From: Owenia fusiformis
Lineage: Eukaryota; Annelida; Polychaeta; Sabellida; Oweniidae
Length of the DNA: 64,000 nt
NCBI GenBank assembly: GCA_903813345.2
Contig: CAIIXF020000007.1
Location: forward strand, 28,507,564 to 28,571,563
Direction of reading: 5' to 3'
The translations under genes and the position numbers were made by a program. Shown one piece after another: positions 12,047 to 24,961 of the stretch. The first letter of the stretch is position 1; each line of letters opens with the position of its first letter. A model generated the notes under the pieces. That model was not told where the DNA came from and searched no databases. It saw nothing but the letters and a program-made list of their open reading frames with translations.

Positions 12047-12458
12047 GTACGTATACGAATTTGTGAAATTTCCATATAGAATGAAAAATACAGTCATTTT
12101 AGTGATACTTCAATTGATATTCAACTTGCAGAGATGTTTAGCTTTTACAGCCTGGGTCACTAATGAGTCACACAACGTAAAATGTTCTAGACAATCTAAA
12201 ATACAGTAAGCCATGATGAGTCCACCCGTGAGAAAACACTAAGGGCAACATTAGTTGAAAATAAAAATTACAAAACAACTGTGAAGTGACAGCAATTGCA
12301 ACTAGAAGTCACCATTCTCGATTGCCACAGCTATGGAAAGAAGTAAATATCATTGGACCAGGAATGAGGATTGATATTATTCTCACGACACCGATTTATG
12401 ATGCGCAAAGCAACCATAGCATAATCCCTGTTCTCTGTGAATAAACGCATGTTATATG

Positions 12459-12543
12459 GTTCATGACATCGTGGTAATCCACGCCCTCTCCATCTCTATC
12501 CTTCATGCGATGCAACAGAGAGAGATGCTATGAGTATCAGAAT
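12459..12543 (-). repeat. Dispersed repeat R1, diverged copy
   Basis: Inverted copy holding TCATGACATCGTGG at one end and GAGATGCTATGAGTATCAGA at the other, the two R1 hallmarks in the expected order; the middle differs. Confidence 0.55.
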
Positions 12544-12952
12544 GGGTTCATGATAGACCTATCATCTAGAAGCGACACAATTTAAAAGTAAAAGTTAACA
12601 ATGTAATAAACCTTTGTTTAAAGCACATTTTGCCTTGATTTTTTCCTTGTAACCAGTAACACACAACAACATACGCGTTACATCTCGTTGTGTCTAATAA
12701 TACAGTTATTTTAACGTATCTAGGTCTTCGTTTCCAAATAAGTTTTCTAAGAAGGAACTTCACCTCAAGACTAGTCCAAGATCAATGACGGGCTATTCCA
12801 TTAGAATAATATAATATTAGAAATAAAATATTTTATTATATTAGGTATAACAGAACTCTCCATTTACTAACTCTGAAAAGTCAAAGAGCGCATTTTTTTG
12901 AAAAACAACAACATTCTTTAGAACCAAATTGAAAAACTATAGTAAAGCTTAC

Positions 12953-13009
12953 ATCTATTTTATCGACGCCTCCACCTTTAGCGCTGGTCGACGACGTAGC
13001 TTGGTTCAT
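12953..13009 (-). CDS. Candidate first coding exon E3
   Basis: An ATG with A at -3 (13009) reads 19 codons, MNQATSSTSAKGGGVDKID, to donor GTAAGC (12952 downward), phase 0. The exon and its immediate upstream are CpG-rich (several CGACG). Its Ser/Thr/Gly-rich, probably unstructured peptide is typical of a variable N-terminus. No family is assigned. It belongs with E1, E2, E4 and E5 by strand, phase and sequence style. The overlapping upstream open frame (13021-13251) runs into a stop and does not join it. Confidence 0.45.
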
Positions 13010-13544
13010 AATGTTCGACCTTATATCCTTTTCTGGCTAAACTTTTCGTATGACTTTTGGAACAGTAATTCTATAATCCAACAAACAATGTGAAAACCGT
13101 TCCGATTTTCAGATAACGTTTTAGAAGTTGTTTTTGATAGTGGGCGAGTGTCTTTGGCTCCAAAAGAACAAGCGCATGAAGCTACACTGGCATACTTTAT
13201 AACAAAGATTCCAGAGCTTTCCATAATTTCGGAACTGAACAGATTTTCCATGTCTTAGACTTAACACACCTGTTGGCAATAGTTAGAAAGCATCATAACA
13301 AGAAAGTTGTTCTTAAATGATCCCTATTAAACTTACTCGAGAATTGTATAACAACATTTGTTTCGTTAGATCTTTCCAAACTATCAATTTAGACAAATAG
13401 ATTTTGGCTAAGTTCTGTTCATCGTTTATTTTGAACATCATATAATATTTTTCAACTTCATAGCCATTCATGTTAATGTTCTAGCAAAGTTTTTTGGCAG
13501 ATCTGTTCATTCATATCTCTAGAAAATCGAACACTTTTACGCTA

Positions 13545-14380
13545 TGAATCGAACATATCCCGTTTAATTGCCTAAAAAGACATTTAGTATGATTACCACA
13601 TCACCCAATAAAATAATCAAGGAATGCCATAGGAGACAGTTGTGTCCCTTCCCAACATATTCGAACATATTCCGTTCAATAGTAATTGCCTAAAAAGATA
13701 TTTAGTATGATTACCATACCACCCAATAAAATAATCAAGGCATGCCATAGGAGAGTGGTGTCCCTTCCCAACATATTCGAACGTATTCCGTTCAATTGCC
13801 TAAAAAGATATTTAGTATGATTACCACATCACCCAATAAAATAATCAAGGAATGCCATAGGAGACAGTGGTCCCTTCCCAACATATTCGAACATATTCCG
13901 TTCAATTGCCTAAAAAGATATTTAGTATGATTACCATACCACCCAATAAAATAATCAAGGAATGTGCCATAGGAGAGTGGTGTCCCTTCCCAACATATTC
14001 GAACATATTCCGTTCAATTGCCTAAAAAGATATTTAGTATGATTACCATACCACCCAATAAAATAATCAAGGAATGCCATAGGAGAGTGGTGTCCCTTCC
14101 CAACATATTCGAACATATTCCGTTCAATTGCCTAAAAAGACATTTAGTATGATTACCATACCGCCCACAGGCCCGTAGCCAAAAGTGAAAATCATGCAGT
14201 TTTTCACCATTTTGAGCACTTCTCAAGTGATTTTAGCCATATTTGGGCCAAAATTGTCAAATGTGACTCCCCCCCTGGAAATATTTGAAAACTGAACCCC
14301 CCCCCCTTGGCAAATCCTGGCTACGGGATCCAATAAAATAATCAAGGAATGCCATAAAAGACAATGGTCCCTTTCCAAGA
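13545..14380. repeat. ~112-bp tandem array interrupted by a MITE
   Basis: About 6.5 copies of a unit containing CGAACATATTCCGTTCAATT, TTTAGTATGATTACCA, CACCCAATAAAATAATCAAG and GGTGTCCCTTCCCAACATA. Unit starts at 13654, 13770, 13880, 13992 and 14102 give periods of 116, 110, 112 and 110 bp. The last unit is split by the element at 14168-14327 and resumes as CCAATAAAATAATCAAGGAA. Confidence 0.9.
14168..14327. mobile_element. CAGGCCCGTAGC-type MITE, copy B
   Basis: A 160-bp element with ends CAGGCCCGTAGCC and GGCTACGGG, inserted within one unit of the 112-bp array between ...CCGCCCA and CCAATAAAA. The intact units give the empty site (...CCACCCAATAAAA), so the insertion boundaries can be read directly. 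The right end has lost the last bases (GGGAT instead of GGGCCTG), which obscures the duplication. The interior has TGCAGTTTTTCACCATTTT and long C runs. Confidence 0.85.
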
Positions 14381-15782
14381 ACTGTTATAGCCAGAAATCT
14401 CGACAGCTATATAGAGTAAATCTTTGACTTCCTGATGAAGGTCTCATGCGTATATGCCATGTGTCAATTGTATGTGTGAAGACACAGACTTCACGAGAAA
14501 ATCATTTCAGTTATGAAGTAGAATGTGTTGATGCACACAGAACTCTCGATATAATGGTCACCACTGGTGTAGAGGAACAAGACAAGCGTTTATCATAATT
14601 ATTACCATCTCAAATATATTTCATCCTGAACAATTCATAATACCTCATCAATTGCAAATGGTGAAGTTCATAAGATTGCGGATATCACCATTTCACCATC
14701 ATATTTCATTTCATTTCATCACCATCATATCACCAGAGATTCATAGAAAAATGAACTTGGATTTTCATTGAAATATGTATGAAAATGGATTCCAGTCAAA
14801 ACTATATTATATGGAAAGTTTTGAAAGTTTCTCGATCTGTTAAATTGAATTCGATGAAACACAGGAACACCTATACAACAACTGCTAAAAATATAGTATT
14901 TGTCCCTCTACTAGAGACATCTTTGAATCAACGTATCTGTTTTTCCGTATTGTGTAGTGCAACCATTTTTAATCATCGATGTAAACGTTGCTTAATCGTG
15001 AGTAGTAGGAAAAACAAGCGTGTGTGTCCCCTATATAGGAGGGCATATGGGGTTGATACAATAATTGTATGGAATGAGATATTATATCCGATATATTCTG
15101 TTCAGGTAAATTCACCGATTATGATTCTACATCCAAACATTGGATTTATGAATTTGCTCACATATCTCCTTACACGACCATTCCATTATATCATTATGTA
15201 ATGTTGGGATTGATGTAACATGGCCTGGTTATCATTGCTAGTACTTCATGCCACTTACAATAACCAACACAAATTGTCATTGATCTTGATATCAATCCTT
15301 ATTTTAATCATAAACCAATATGTAAACTGTTACATAAAATACTTGCTATCTTTATTCAGCAGAAAAACTGGACACGTGCATTGAGTACATTCTAATCTAT
15401 CAGACACTCTTTTCTATGTAGAAAAACATAGAAACCATGGCTACTACAATGTCATGGCGACAATGGCAAAGAACATTCAACGCTAAAAACGAGGGGTTGT
15501 ATAACTCATCAGTTTTTCTTCAAGAAAAATTGTTTCTGAGCTAGTGATAACACTACAGACAATTTGGCAAAACCACCGTCTATTTTAGTTTGATATGGAG
15601 ATAAAGCTCATTCAATGTGCAATCAGATCAGATCCTATCAACCAAAATAACATCTCTATAATAACTAACAACTACAAACATAACACAATATCATATACAT
15701 AGTCCTTAAATATCGCGAAACAGAAATAGGTACAACTCAAGAAGTTTATTTTGGTCTATAGACTAGAGCAAGCCACGATTTC

Positions 15783-15820
15783 ATACCCTTTGCATTCGTT
15801 CTACTTCGCTTTTTACAAGT
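15783..15820. mobile_element. TACCCTTTGCATTCG MITE, solo end
   Basis: ATACCCTTTGCATTCGTTCT followed by ACTTCGCTTTTTACAAG matches the left end of the 25792 and 46968 elements. The matching AGGGTA right end is not found nearby, so this looks truncated. Confidence 0.5.
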
Positions 15821-15980
15821 TGACCACTTCAAATCGAGACAATTAATTGACCAAAATGAATGTTATTTCAATTAGTTCATGGACAACATGTATACAGTAT
15901 ATAGTCGACTCCGCAATACAACCATGCAATGACAACAATTCAGTACGTGCATTTCGACTTATCAGAGTCTCCTCTTTATC

Positions 15981-16167
15981 CAGGCCCGTAGCTAGGGGGG
16001 TTCGGGGGGTTCAGCCCCCCTGGCCAAAATTTCTTTCAAAATCATGCAGTTTTTCACCATTCTGACTTTTTTGAGTGATTTTTAGCCAAATTTGCCAAAG
16101 TTAACCCCCCTAGATTTTTTGGGAAAAGTGAATCCCCCGCCCTTGGAGAATTCTGGCTACGGGCCTG
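15981..16167. mobile_element. CAGGCCCGTAGC-type MITE, copy C (best preserved)
   Basis: A 187-bp element with perfect 12-bp terminal inverted repeats CAGGCCCGTAGC / GCTACGGGCCTG, flanked by TTATC on both sides (15976-15980 and 16168-16172). It has strong G-run/C-run asymmetry and the internal TGCAGTTTTTCACCATTCT segment. The 5-bp duplication agrees with copy A (AACTG) and with AACAG around 21540-23102. No open frame of interest; mobilised in trans by an unknown transposase, probably hAT-like. Confidence 0.88.
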
Positions 16168-16755
16168 TTATCTGACGTTTAAAAGATAAAGTAGAGGTTT
16201 TGGAACCTACATCGCAGTTTACGACTTTGGTCTTGACTGCATCAAACTAAAATCACAGACCTGAGCAATTCGATAAACTCTTCACTATGGCCTGATTATA
16301 TTAGAATTAAAACTGACCTTACTTTTCAGATTCAATTATTGTTTGGATTAATGTAAATTCTGGAGATGCTCCTACTGGGGCCAATAAAAACCACACTGCC
16401 TGATCACAATAAGAAGACAGCCTTGCTTGTTTCTAATGTTTATATTGATTATTGCTTATATCATTAAACTTAGATTTATCTATCAATTGATTCAATTTTC
16501 CAACTTTATGGCGTATCAAGTTGTATGAAGATGCATTAAAATTATACGGAAATGCTCAGTATTTATAAGGGTATGGACGTGATTATGTGAAAATCTGTTT
16601 CGGAGTACAACCCCGCCATGATACCTAACTGCGAATTTATTACTGGCACATTCTCGAAAATACAAACATGTATATTCAGGTGTTATCAAGGTTCCAAACT
16701 AATAGTACCATTGTTATTTTTCCACCCAGGTATAATTAATATGGCCCCCGCTCAC

Positions 16756-16914
16756 CTTGGGAACCATGACAACAACTACATTCTTGGAGTGCTGTCTATC
16801 CTTGTCTCCAGAAAGGAAGGCTTTGGACATCGCCCTCTCACGTTTACTGACCATTGGGACGTCATCAGACTTTCCCCCTCCAATGCTCATTTCTCTGTGC
16901 CCAACCATATGCAT
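16756..16914 (-). CDS. Candidate first coding exon E4
   Basis: An ATG with A at -3 (16914; MHMVGHREMSIGGGKSDDVP...) runs 53 codons to ...SKNVVVVMVPK and meets a strong donor, AAG followed by GTGAGC (16755 downward), phase 0. Internal in-frame ATGs at codons 3 and 9 are alternative starts; MSIGGGKSDDVPMVSKRERA would be a plausible N-terminus. The peptide is basic with several Ser/Thr sites flanked by Arg/Lys and ends in a short hydrophobic patch. The opposite-strand open frame at 16618-16944 is a shadow. No family recognised. Confidence 0.5.
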
Positions 16915-16954
16915 GATGGCCGATCGTTTGTTCTACGATTATGAGTTACAGTAA

Positions 16955-18598
16955 CGTCCCCCTCGCCTTCTTTGATTTTGCTTTCTTGATAATGAATGAA
17001 CAACTAGCTTTTTATAACAAACACTTTTGTTGCTACTTCCATAGTGATGTAATATTTCCTGTTTTGCACTATATTCTGTAATGTGTTTCTAATGCCTTTT
17101 GACAATCACTTGGTATTGACCAAGGAATTAGCACTGTTCCTTTTTGAACGATTAACCTTGATTTTGCATTCTCCTCCCAGATTGAACGATCGATTAAGTT
17201 CTTCAACACAATAGTTGGTGTCCTCTTTTTGCCCTGCGCTCATTCACAGATAAACAATGTTGTCATGATTTGATTTGAAAATAAGAATCAATTTGCTCAA
17301 TTAATCATAGTTAATTCAAGCAACACAACTTGCGACGACCGTATCAGCTTTCAGGCATCAGAATAATTCAGTTATGTAGAAATATCAATGATGTATCCCA
17401 AGCAAGGTGACCATTCCTTTAGCCACTGTTCGGCTAAATTCCATAAAGTAAACTTAACAAACATTACGCGACGCTCCATTTAGCATGTATACTACTATTC
17501 TAGGTCAATTTTAGATTTTTATTCCAGCTTGGTAATAAGACTTACAGAGCTTTAATCAAAAATGTATTCTCATTGATTCATCCAAGGCTCATCAGGAATG
17601 ATAAATCTGGCATGTAACATCAGAGAAGATTGGCATCACCTTCATCCATTTTTCTACGAACAAATGCCTAACGGGATATCAAAATCAAGGGCGCAATCCT
17701 TTCCCGATATATCAGCTTGCAGAGTATTCGGTTTTATTCCATTTTCTACATTAGCAACCACTTTTACAGCGTCATAAGAGATTGTTCAATGTACATTCCA
17801 TTTCTTTATAGTTATATCCACATGGATGACATTAAAGGATACAGTAGTTCATTATGTTCTTTTATCACAACAACTGTTTTGATTCCAACGGTTTGGCTTA
17901 TCCGCTCATCGACTCGTTCAAAACAATACATTCCCGGTTGAGGCCGCGAGATTCTTCCTCCTTGCATTTGGTATGCTTCATCTCTTCATATCCATCTAGT
18001 ATTCATAGGAATACTTGTAAAGTCCCATTGGTAAGTATATATTGACAAACGATAACAGTTATTACATAATACTATCCCTATAGCATTCCTTAATTGCGAT
18101 TTGTTCCAGTACTAACTTGTCTTTAATTGTTTTTAACAGTATGTGTCACATAAATAGTTACCACAATAGTATTCTTTAATTCCCTAATTGCCATTTGTTC
18201 TAGTTATAAACTTGTCTATTTTTGACCTAATTTGTTTATTCATCTACTTTTTCGACATGTCTTCTTCATTCCCTCGCCTTTACATGGCAGCACATATAAT
18301 ACTACTTTTTCAATGATTCGAGTCAAATACTAAAAATACTATCCCTGAGAAGAACGACAGTCTAAGAGGTCTTTAACGAAGATCATAAACAATCAAATTG
18401 TTATCTACAGTATATCATGCAAATGCCTACCGTAGTGGACTAGTTGGCAGTAGTTGCAATTAGTTTGGTTTGATCAGCACCAGATTCTTCAACACTTTAA
18501 GAGGTGGTAATTTACGTCATACTCTATTCTAGACCTTATTCATGTATTGGTTTAGTCTTCCCCTTTCCCAATTTCTCAACCTCTGTTGTCTCTCTCTT
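16955..18598. other. Non-coding stretch
   Basis: No exon, RNA gene or repeat found. On the minus strand this would be upstream (promoter side) of candidate exon E4; I see no clear TATA box. Confidence 0.4.
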
Positions 18599-18795
18599 AG
18601 CTTGTATTCGCAAATGCAACTACCGACTGTCGGCTACTAGATTAATCTACTATTTTATTTGTCCTATTTTATGGGTAACTTATTTAAATATAAAAAGTAC
18701 CTGCCACTATTCGTTCATATTTAAATGAGTTGTTCATAAAAGTGTAGGTCAATCCGGTAGCCGACAGCCGGTAGTAGCATTCGCAAATACAAGCT
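18599..18795. mobile_element. MITE with TTCGCAAATGC ends, copy A
   Basis: Left AGCTTGTATTCGCAAATGC then AACTACCGACTGTCGGCTAC; right GTAGCCGACAGCCGGTAGTA then GCATTCGCAAATACAAGCT. This gives inverted repeats of about 42 bp around a 110-bp AT-rich core. The terminal arms contain a secondary palindrome (CCGAC-GTCGG). A related copy lies at 24541-24702. I could not define a target duplication. Confidence 0.8.
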
Positions 18796-19424
18796 TTGAC
18801 TCAGCAATACCATGTGGTTATATTTTTACAATTCTAATATAATACTACTCATGGTTTGTGATTATGAGGACACATTAATCACCAATTAAAAGATATTCCA
18901 TCAAATCCTCTCGAACAACAATTTGGTTAAACTTTATAAATATCAGCATTCAAGACATATCTCTTTTCTCATAATCTCTAGAATTCATACTACAGAGTGT
19001 TTCTTTCCAGGGAATCATTTAGAGTCATTTGCAATACATCACAACTTACTAGATAGTAAGATTTATCGACGTTAATGATAACTTGCTTGAAAGGGCTTAT
19101 CAACATCACTTCAAGATATATTCTACATACACTGAAACAGGATAAATCAAAATTATGTATTCTGGTACTAATCACATTTTTCTGTTTTTAAACTATCAAT
19201 ATAGGAAGTGATTGAAGGTCTCTTTTAAAGGCGCAAAACCAACCTATTGGTAAAGTAATGTTGTTGTTGCTTCAGATTGGCATCCAAAACAACGATCATA
19301 ACTAATTCATTCAAATAGATGTCAGGCTGAATCGTATCCAGAGAACAAGCTCGCACTGTCACAACATCAATAGAAAAAATCAAGAGCGGACCCGCTGAAA
19401 ATGAAAATCATACAATACATTTTA

Positions 19425-19495
19425 CCATATTGTATTGTATTGTATTACATTATATTATATTATATTGTCATGTTGTATCATGTTATATTATATAA
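19425..19495. repeat. ATTGT/ATTAT microsatellite
   Basis: Imperfect pentanucleotide run: ATTGT, ATTAC, ATTAT and ATGTT variants over about 70 bp. Confidence 0.8.
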
Positions 19496-20535
19496 CCTAT
19501 TTTTCAAAAGATTTTTCATGCATTATTAAGAGGATAAGATGGACCCCTCAAGTACAATTCAAGGTTTATTGACATAATTATAAAATCATTCCCATTCCGG
19601 TCTTGAATATACATCGGAAGATTACTTTTATGCCAATAGAAAATATAACAGGTAGATTAACATCTCTATATTTGCTAGTACTTTATTTTGTAGTGAAACT
19701 AGGTTAATTATTTCCCGGGAAATAATATGAGGTTTGGTATTCATAATATCTTTGTACACGCGACGGTAATGCAAATGAAGCACATTGCCTTGCCATCAAG
19801 GTACTCGTTAAATATTTTTTATTCTCATCTGTCACGCTATGAGTTGCAATGATCATAAGGGCATATTGTTATAAATGGCAATTGTAATAATGTAATGGAA
19901 GTACTCGAAGTGGCTGTTTCCACCCACCCATTGCCATAATTATTATCCTTCGTTTAGTTTCTTAAAAGATAGCTTCATCTTCTTACTTCACAGGTTTAGA
20001 ACTAACAGTCTTGCATCTGAGCTCAGGGTACCTATGATATAGGAGACTTGAAATGCTTTAAATACCAGTGTCTATATTACGGGAAGCAATCAATGTCGTA
20101 AAATAATACACATGGCATTAAGTGACATTAGATATCAATCGACTAATCTGATTACGAGTTTTGATTGTTATAAAAACAATCAAAATCAATGCCTTGTTCC
20201 GGTTATTGTTCCTGATTATATCTTGAAATGAACGATCATTATGTATCAGAATATGACAATTAGACCCTTGTATGGGGACTAGGTGTTTTGGTAATCTAGG
20301 ATGAAGAATATCCTGATGACACAGAGGTTATTTCCAAAGAAGTTATGCCTTTACTATCCTTTGAAAAACACTAACATTAGATAATGAAGGGCTCTAATAA
20401 ATCAGGATGATGCGAAGGAAAAATGAAGAGGAATAGTCTTGCTTGAAGTCCTATGCACCCCCTCCCATTAACCACCTTCCCCTTCACAAGAAGGTAACGT
20501 AGATATCGGGAGTAAATCCAGAGCCTTGTTGCAAG

Positions 20536-20624
20536 TACATTGCGCGCAGAGTCTAGTTATACACTACTGAAGCAGATGAAACTCTCTTTTCAGAAGCAAA
20601 GTCGAACGAATGCAAAGGGTATGT
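20536..20624. mobile_element. TACCCTTTGCATTCG MITE, inverted copy
   Basis: Right end GTCGAACGAATGCAAAGGGT followed by AT; left end TTGCGCGCAGAGTCTAG. In complement this is the same order (TACCCTTTGCATTCGTTCGA ... GCGC) as the copies at 25792 and 46968. The left terminus is degraded. Confidence 0.55.
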
Positions 20625-21539
20625 TACAAGACTACAAGGTGAAATAAAAACCATATTCCAAATACTATGTCTGTATGAATATAATTTACACCTTCTTCTA
20701 TCAGTTATGTTACCAGTTTAAATGTCAAATATGTTAACACTTTGTTCACTTAGCCCTATCAATGCGAAGGATGCACGAACAGAGTTTCCGTTGATCTCTT
20801 GGAAAGTTGTTGTGTTTACATAACATTCAGACATCTAATATGTGCATGTTTATCAGCATGCCAGGCTACACATTGATAAGGCATTTACTCTTTTGTAGCG
20901 ATACATTTTTTATTTATAGTTTATTGGAGGTTGTAAAGTTTGTCCTTTCTTGTAAAAGAAGCACAGTTTTACCTGGAAACAGTAAAACATTAGGATATCA
21001 TCTTGAGTACAAATGTGGCTGAAAAGTGTGCTTCAATTCAAGACAAGGGAGGGATGAGAAGTAAGATTATGCAATAGATTGATCCAACAAAGCATCAATG
21101 AGATTGCCAAGTAAAAGATGAAGTAAGATGTGAAATAATCTAAGGCTTAAAAAGGCTTTTTAGTCTTTTAGTACTCCCTTGGGTTGTCGGAGATTGTCCG
21201 ATTGATAAATGTTCATAAAAGTGTTTATACGCGCTAGAAATATGCCCCATCTTTGGATCTCTTGTGGACCGATGTCACTCTGGAATTATCTCAGACATAT
21301 CCATCATATATACCCTTTACAATATTGGTTAATTTCGCTTCTTAAAAGAGAATTTCGTCTCCATAGTCATAGCAGTAAGCATTTGGTTCTGCACCCCAGG
21401 GTAATCAACTTAATAAAAGCCATTTTAAAGTGCCCGATAAACTATAAAATGCGCATGCGTCCAGGTGTTGATAAACTATAAATAGCGAAAATCCAGGGTT
21501 TGTCACCACAAGGTAAGCCAGGACGTGTTGAGAGAACAG

Positions 21540-23102
21540 CAGGGCCGTCAGATGGGGGGGGGGGGTGCGATGGGTGCGACCGCACCCCCCTTTGTCACCC
21601 CCCAAAAAATTTGAAAAAAATTTTTTTGAAAAAGAAATTTTTTTTGAAAATTTTTTTTTTGTAATTTTTTTTTATTGACTCATACACTTTGAAAGTACCC
21701 AGAAAGCACCAAATAGCATCTTAAAATTGTAAAATTTTCTAGGGGTATTGGCCACCCCTCACCCCCCCCCACAAAACAATGGAAAAGTTCTAAATTTATT
21801 TTAGTGTTTTGTCTCAGACACTTTTAAAGTGCATAGACACCATCAAATAGCTCCTTGATACAGTTAGTGTTTCTGGGGGACTAATACTTGCTCTCCCTCT
21901 TGCATCTTGCACTTGCATCCCCACACCAACTCCCCCTCTGACCCCCCCCCCCCAAAAAAAAAAAATTAATTTGATAAAAGTTGTGATTTTCTCAAATTCT
22001 TTAATTGACTCATACACTTTGAAAGTCCCCAGAGAGCACCAAATATCGTCGTAAAATTGTAAAATTTTCTAGGGGGAGTGGGCCACCACTCACACCCCAA
22101 ACAAAACAATGGAAAAGTTCTGAATTTGTTTTATGTATTGTCTCAGACACTTTTAAATTGCCCAGACATCATCAAATAGCTCCTTGATATAGTTAATGAT
22201 TCTGGGAGACTAACACTTACTCGCCCTCTGGCATCCCCACTCCACCTCCCCCTCTGGCATCCCCCTTGACACCCCCCCCCCAAAAAAAAATTGAAAAAGA
22301 AATTAAGATTTTTCAAATTTTTTATTGACTCATACACTTTGAAAGTGCCCAGAAAGCACCAAATAGCATCTTAAAATTGTAAAATTTTCTTGGGAAATAG
22401 GCCACAGACACTTTTAAAGTGCCCAGACTTCATCGACTAGCACCTTGATGTTGTAAATGTTTCTGGGGGACAGATACGGTGGACAAACACTTGCTCCCCC
22501 TCTGGCACCCCAACCCCACCTCCCCCTCTGGCACCCTTCCCTCCCCTCCCCTTTGACACCCCCAAAATTTGAAAAAAATTATGATTGTTTTGTTTTTCAA
22601 TGTTTTTATTGACTAATACACTTTAAAAGTGCCTAGAAGCACCAAAATATCATCTTTAAATTGTAAAATTTTCTAGAAGAGTTAGCCACCCCTCACATCC
22701 CCCACCTTGATATGGTCAATGTTTCTGGGGGACAACCCCTTGCTCCCCCTCTGGCACCCCGCCCCACTTCACCCTCTCATCTTTTTTGCCACCCCCAAAA
22801 GAATTTGAAAAAAAATTCACATTTTTCTTATAGACTCATACACTTTGAAAGTGCCCAGAATGCACCAAATAGCATCTCAAATCTGTAAAATCTAGGGGGA
22901 GTGGACAACTCCTCACATCCCCCACAAAACGATTGGAACGTTTTGAAGTTGCATTTGTTAATGCCAAACCGATATAGGGAGTAACCGACCCCCCCCCCCC
23001 TCTGACTTAGGCGATTTGATTTACGCGGCAAAAAATTGACAATTTTATATTCTCTTTAGTAAAAACCGCACCCCCCTTGGAGAAAAGTGTCTTACGGGCC
23101 TG
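21540..23102. mobile_element. CAGGGCCGTCA element with internal satellite, copy 1
   Basis: A 1563-bp element. The left end is CAGGGCCGTCAGATGG, the right end GTGTCTTACGGGCCTG; the outer 13 bp are imperfect inverted repeats. AACAG flanks both ends (21535-21539, 23103-23107), a 5-bp target duplication. Inside, a unit carrying GACTCATACACTTTGAAAGT recurs near 21676, 22008, 22328, 22610 (diverged) and 22832 (periods about 220-330 bp), each with palindromic CACTTTTAAAGTG-type motifs and C-rich CCCCCTCTGGCACCCC blocks. Open frames inside are repeat artefacts. A second, inverted copy is at 41316-46947. It is non-autonomous; termini and duplication match the CAGGCCC MITEs. Confidence 0.82.
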
Positions 23103-24540
23103 AACAGCTAGTGTTGATATTGAATTTATATGTAGCCAGATAAGTTTCCTTATTGAAATTACATATGGCTATTAGCAATACTTTGTAGGTGCTAAATCAT
23201 AAAATATTTAGAGTATATATGAGAGAAATTGGTCATTTCGAACCTGTTGAAAAGTTTGTGGCTCTCGGCTACACCGGGGAATTTACTTCCATGAGTACAC
23301 ACATAAATATGGGGTTCCCCAAGAGGTACGCGACAAGGTGACCTGGCATCAAATGTGCGACTAAATGCTACTATCGAGAAGATAAAATAACGAATACGAC
23401 AATAAGTTATTGCATGTGACAATTCCGAGCCTTCATCTCACTGAAGTATTTTGAAGTGAAAATAGGATTTTTGTTTTGATACATGGATTCAGATGAACGT
23501 AACTTTATTCTGACAACTAATCAAAACTGAACAAAATTGATTGTACGTAACAGACAATTTATTGTTTTACAATGTTTTGATTGGCTAAACGAATGAAACC
23601 AACAAATTATGACATGTAAAATGACAATTTTGAAATGTAAAATTTAAAAGTGACAAACACAACCTCCCTATCCACTCTTTGGGAGCCCTAGTAAATTAGT
23701 AATATGTACATGCAGCAGTGGTAGTGTACAGCTTATTATCACACTACGCTTTGTATTCTAAAGCCTGTTGTTTGTAATAACACTGTTCATTCAACGTATG
23801 TTTTGTGTGTGGGCAGTCAACGATAATCATTGTTTTATCCCGGTTATATGACCTCGGCAATTATAACAAAACCGTACTAAACGAAAAAACGCAAATAAGA
23901 GAAAGCTTTCACACACATATAAAAAATGAACTAGTCTAATCCGACAGCATAAACTCTGTGCTATACGTAGCCGGGTCAGGCGCACACTTTAAGCTCCATA
24001 AAAGATAAAAACATATTGCTACGATCTATAATATTGGCGTTATTGATGTTTGGCAACTCTGAGCCGCTATTTACAATGAATGCAATAAAATTCACGTCTC
24101 TCATCAACGAAAAGAAACTGGAATTTTCTCACCTGAACTGATTGGGGCAAAGATACATTGTCATGTTCCTCGACTGTTTTGAAAAGTCGGGTTGATCGCA
24201 ACCTACCCCGAACGAATGATTAGAGATAATGGCTTATCTTATGTGATGATTGCAATCCTTTGATGATATTATCTGTTTTAATCAGCATAATGGTACTGTT
24301 GGTGATAATTACAACTATATATCTACGCTCGGCAACGATCATTTTAGTATCATTGGTTTTTTATCCCACGATAAGTTGGTATAAACGATGTCTTAATTAT
24401 GATTTAGTATCCGATGAAAGATACCATTAGCAAAAAGTATGATCCATTTATCCATTAACATAAAACAAAAAATAAGAAAACATTGAGACGGCGTACAAAC
24501 AATAGAAATACCAAACTGATCTATCACAACTACTTAGATA

Positions 24541-24702
24541 GCATTCGCGAATTCAACTACGTACCTGCCGACGGCTGTCGGATTAACCAACTATTCTATA
24601 GTCAACTCATTTAAAGAGTACTTGTACTTGCCACCATTTCATTCATATTAAAATGACCTGGCAATAAAAAGGAGGTTAAACCGTCGGCCGGCAGTTGTAC
24701 AT
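24541..24702. mobile_element. MITE with TTCGCAAATGC ends, copy B
   Basis: GCATTCGCGAATTCAACTAC, GACGGCTGTCGG near the left and CCGTCGGCCGGCAGTTGTAC on the right, with a shared core (CTTGCCACCATTTCATTCAT) matching the 18599 copy. More diverged, with worn termini. Confidence 0.65.
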
Positions 24703-24961
24703 TTTGGCCCTAAATCCATCTTCGACTTCTAATTTTTAAGGTGGTTATAACACATTTGAGCAACTGAAACCTTGTGAATAAAAAATCCTCTAGTCCAGAT
24801 GGCATATAACTAACAATTTGTTTGCCTTGTCTAATAGATGCTCAAAGTCAAGTCCAATAAATGTTCGATGCCGACATTACAAATTACAAGTCATCATGAT
24901 CACGTTAGGCTAAAAGCAAGCTACCCTACAGGATGGTAATTGATGGTTCCTGACTAATATT

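Noticed and set aside
14779-15201. 140-codon plus-strand frame
   Set aside because: Long for its context but with no recognisable motif, AT-driven composition and no splice or promoter support; kept out of the annotation.
22828-23031. Open frames inside the CAGGGCCGTCA elements
   Set aside because: Same frames recur with each internal repeat unit and carry frameshifts; not transposase.
24140-24175. Minus-strand ATG frame ending at CAG/GTGAGA
   Set aside because: Strong donor but ends in phase 2 with only ten codons; may be an untranslated exon, not supportable.
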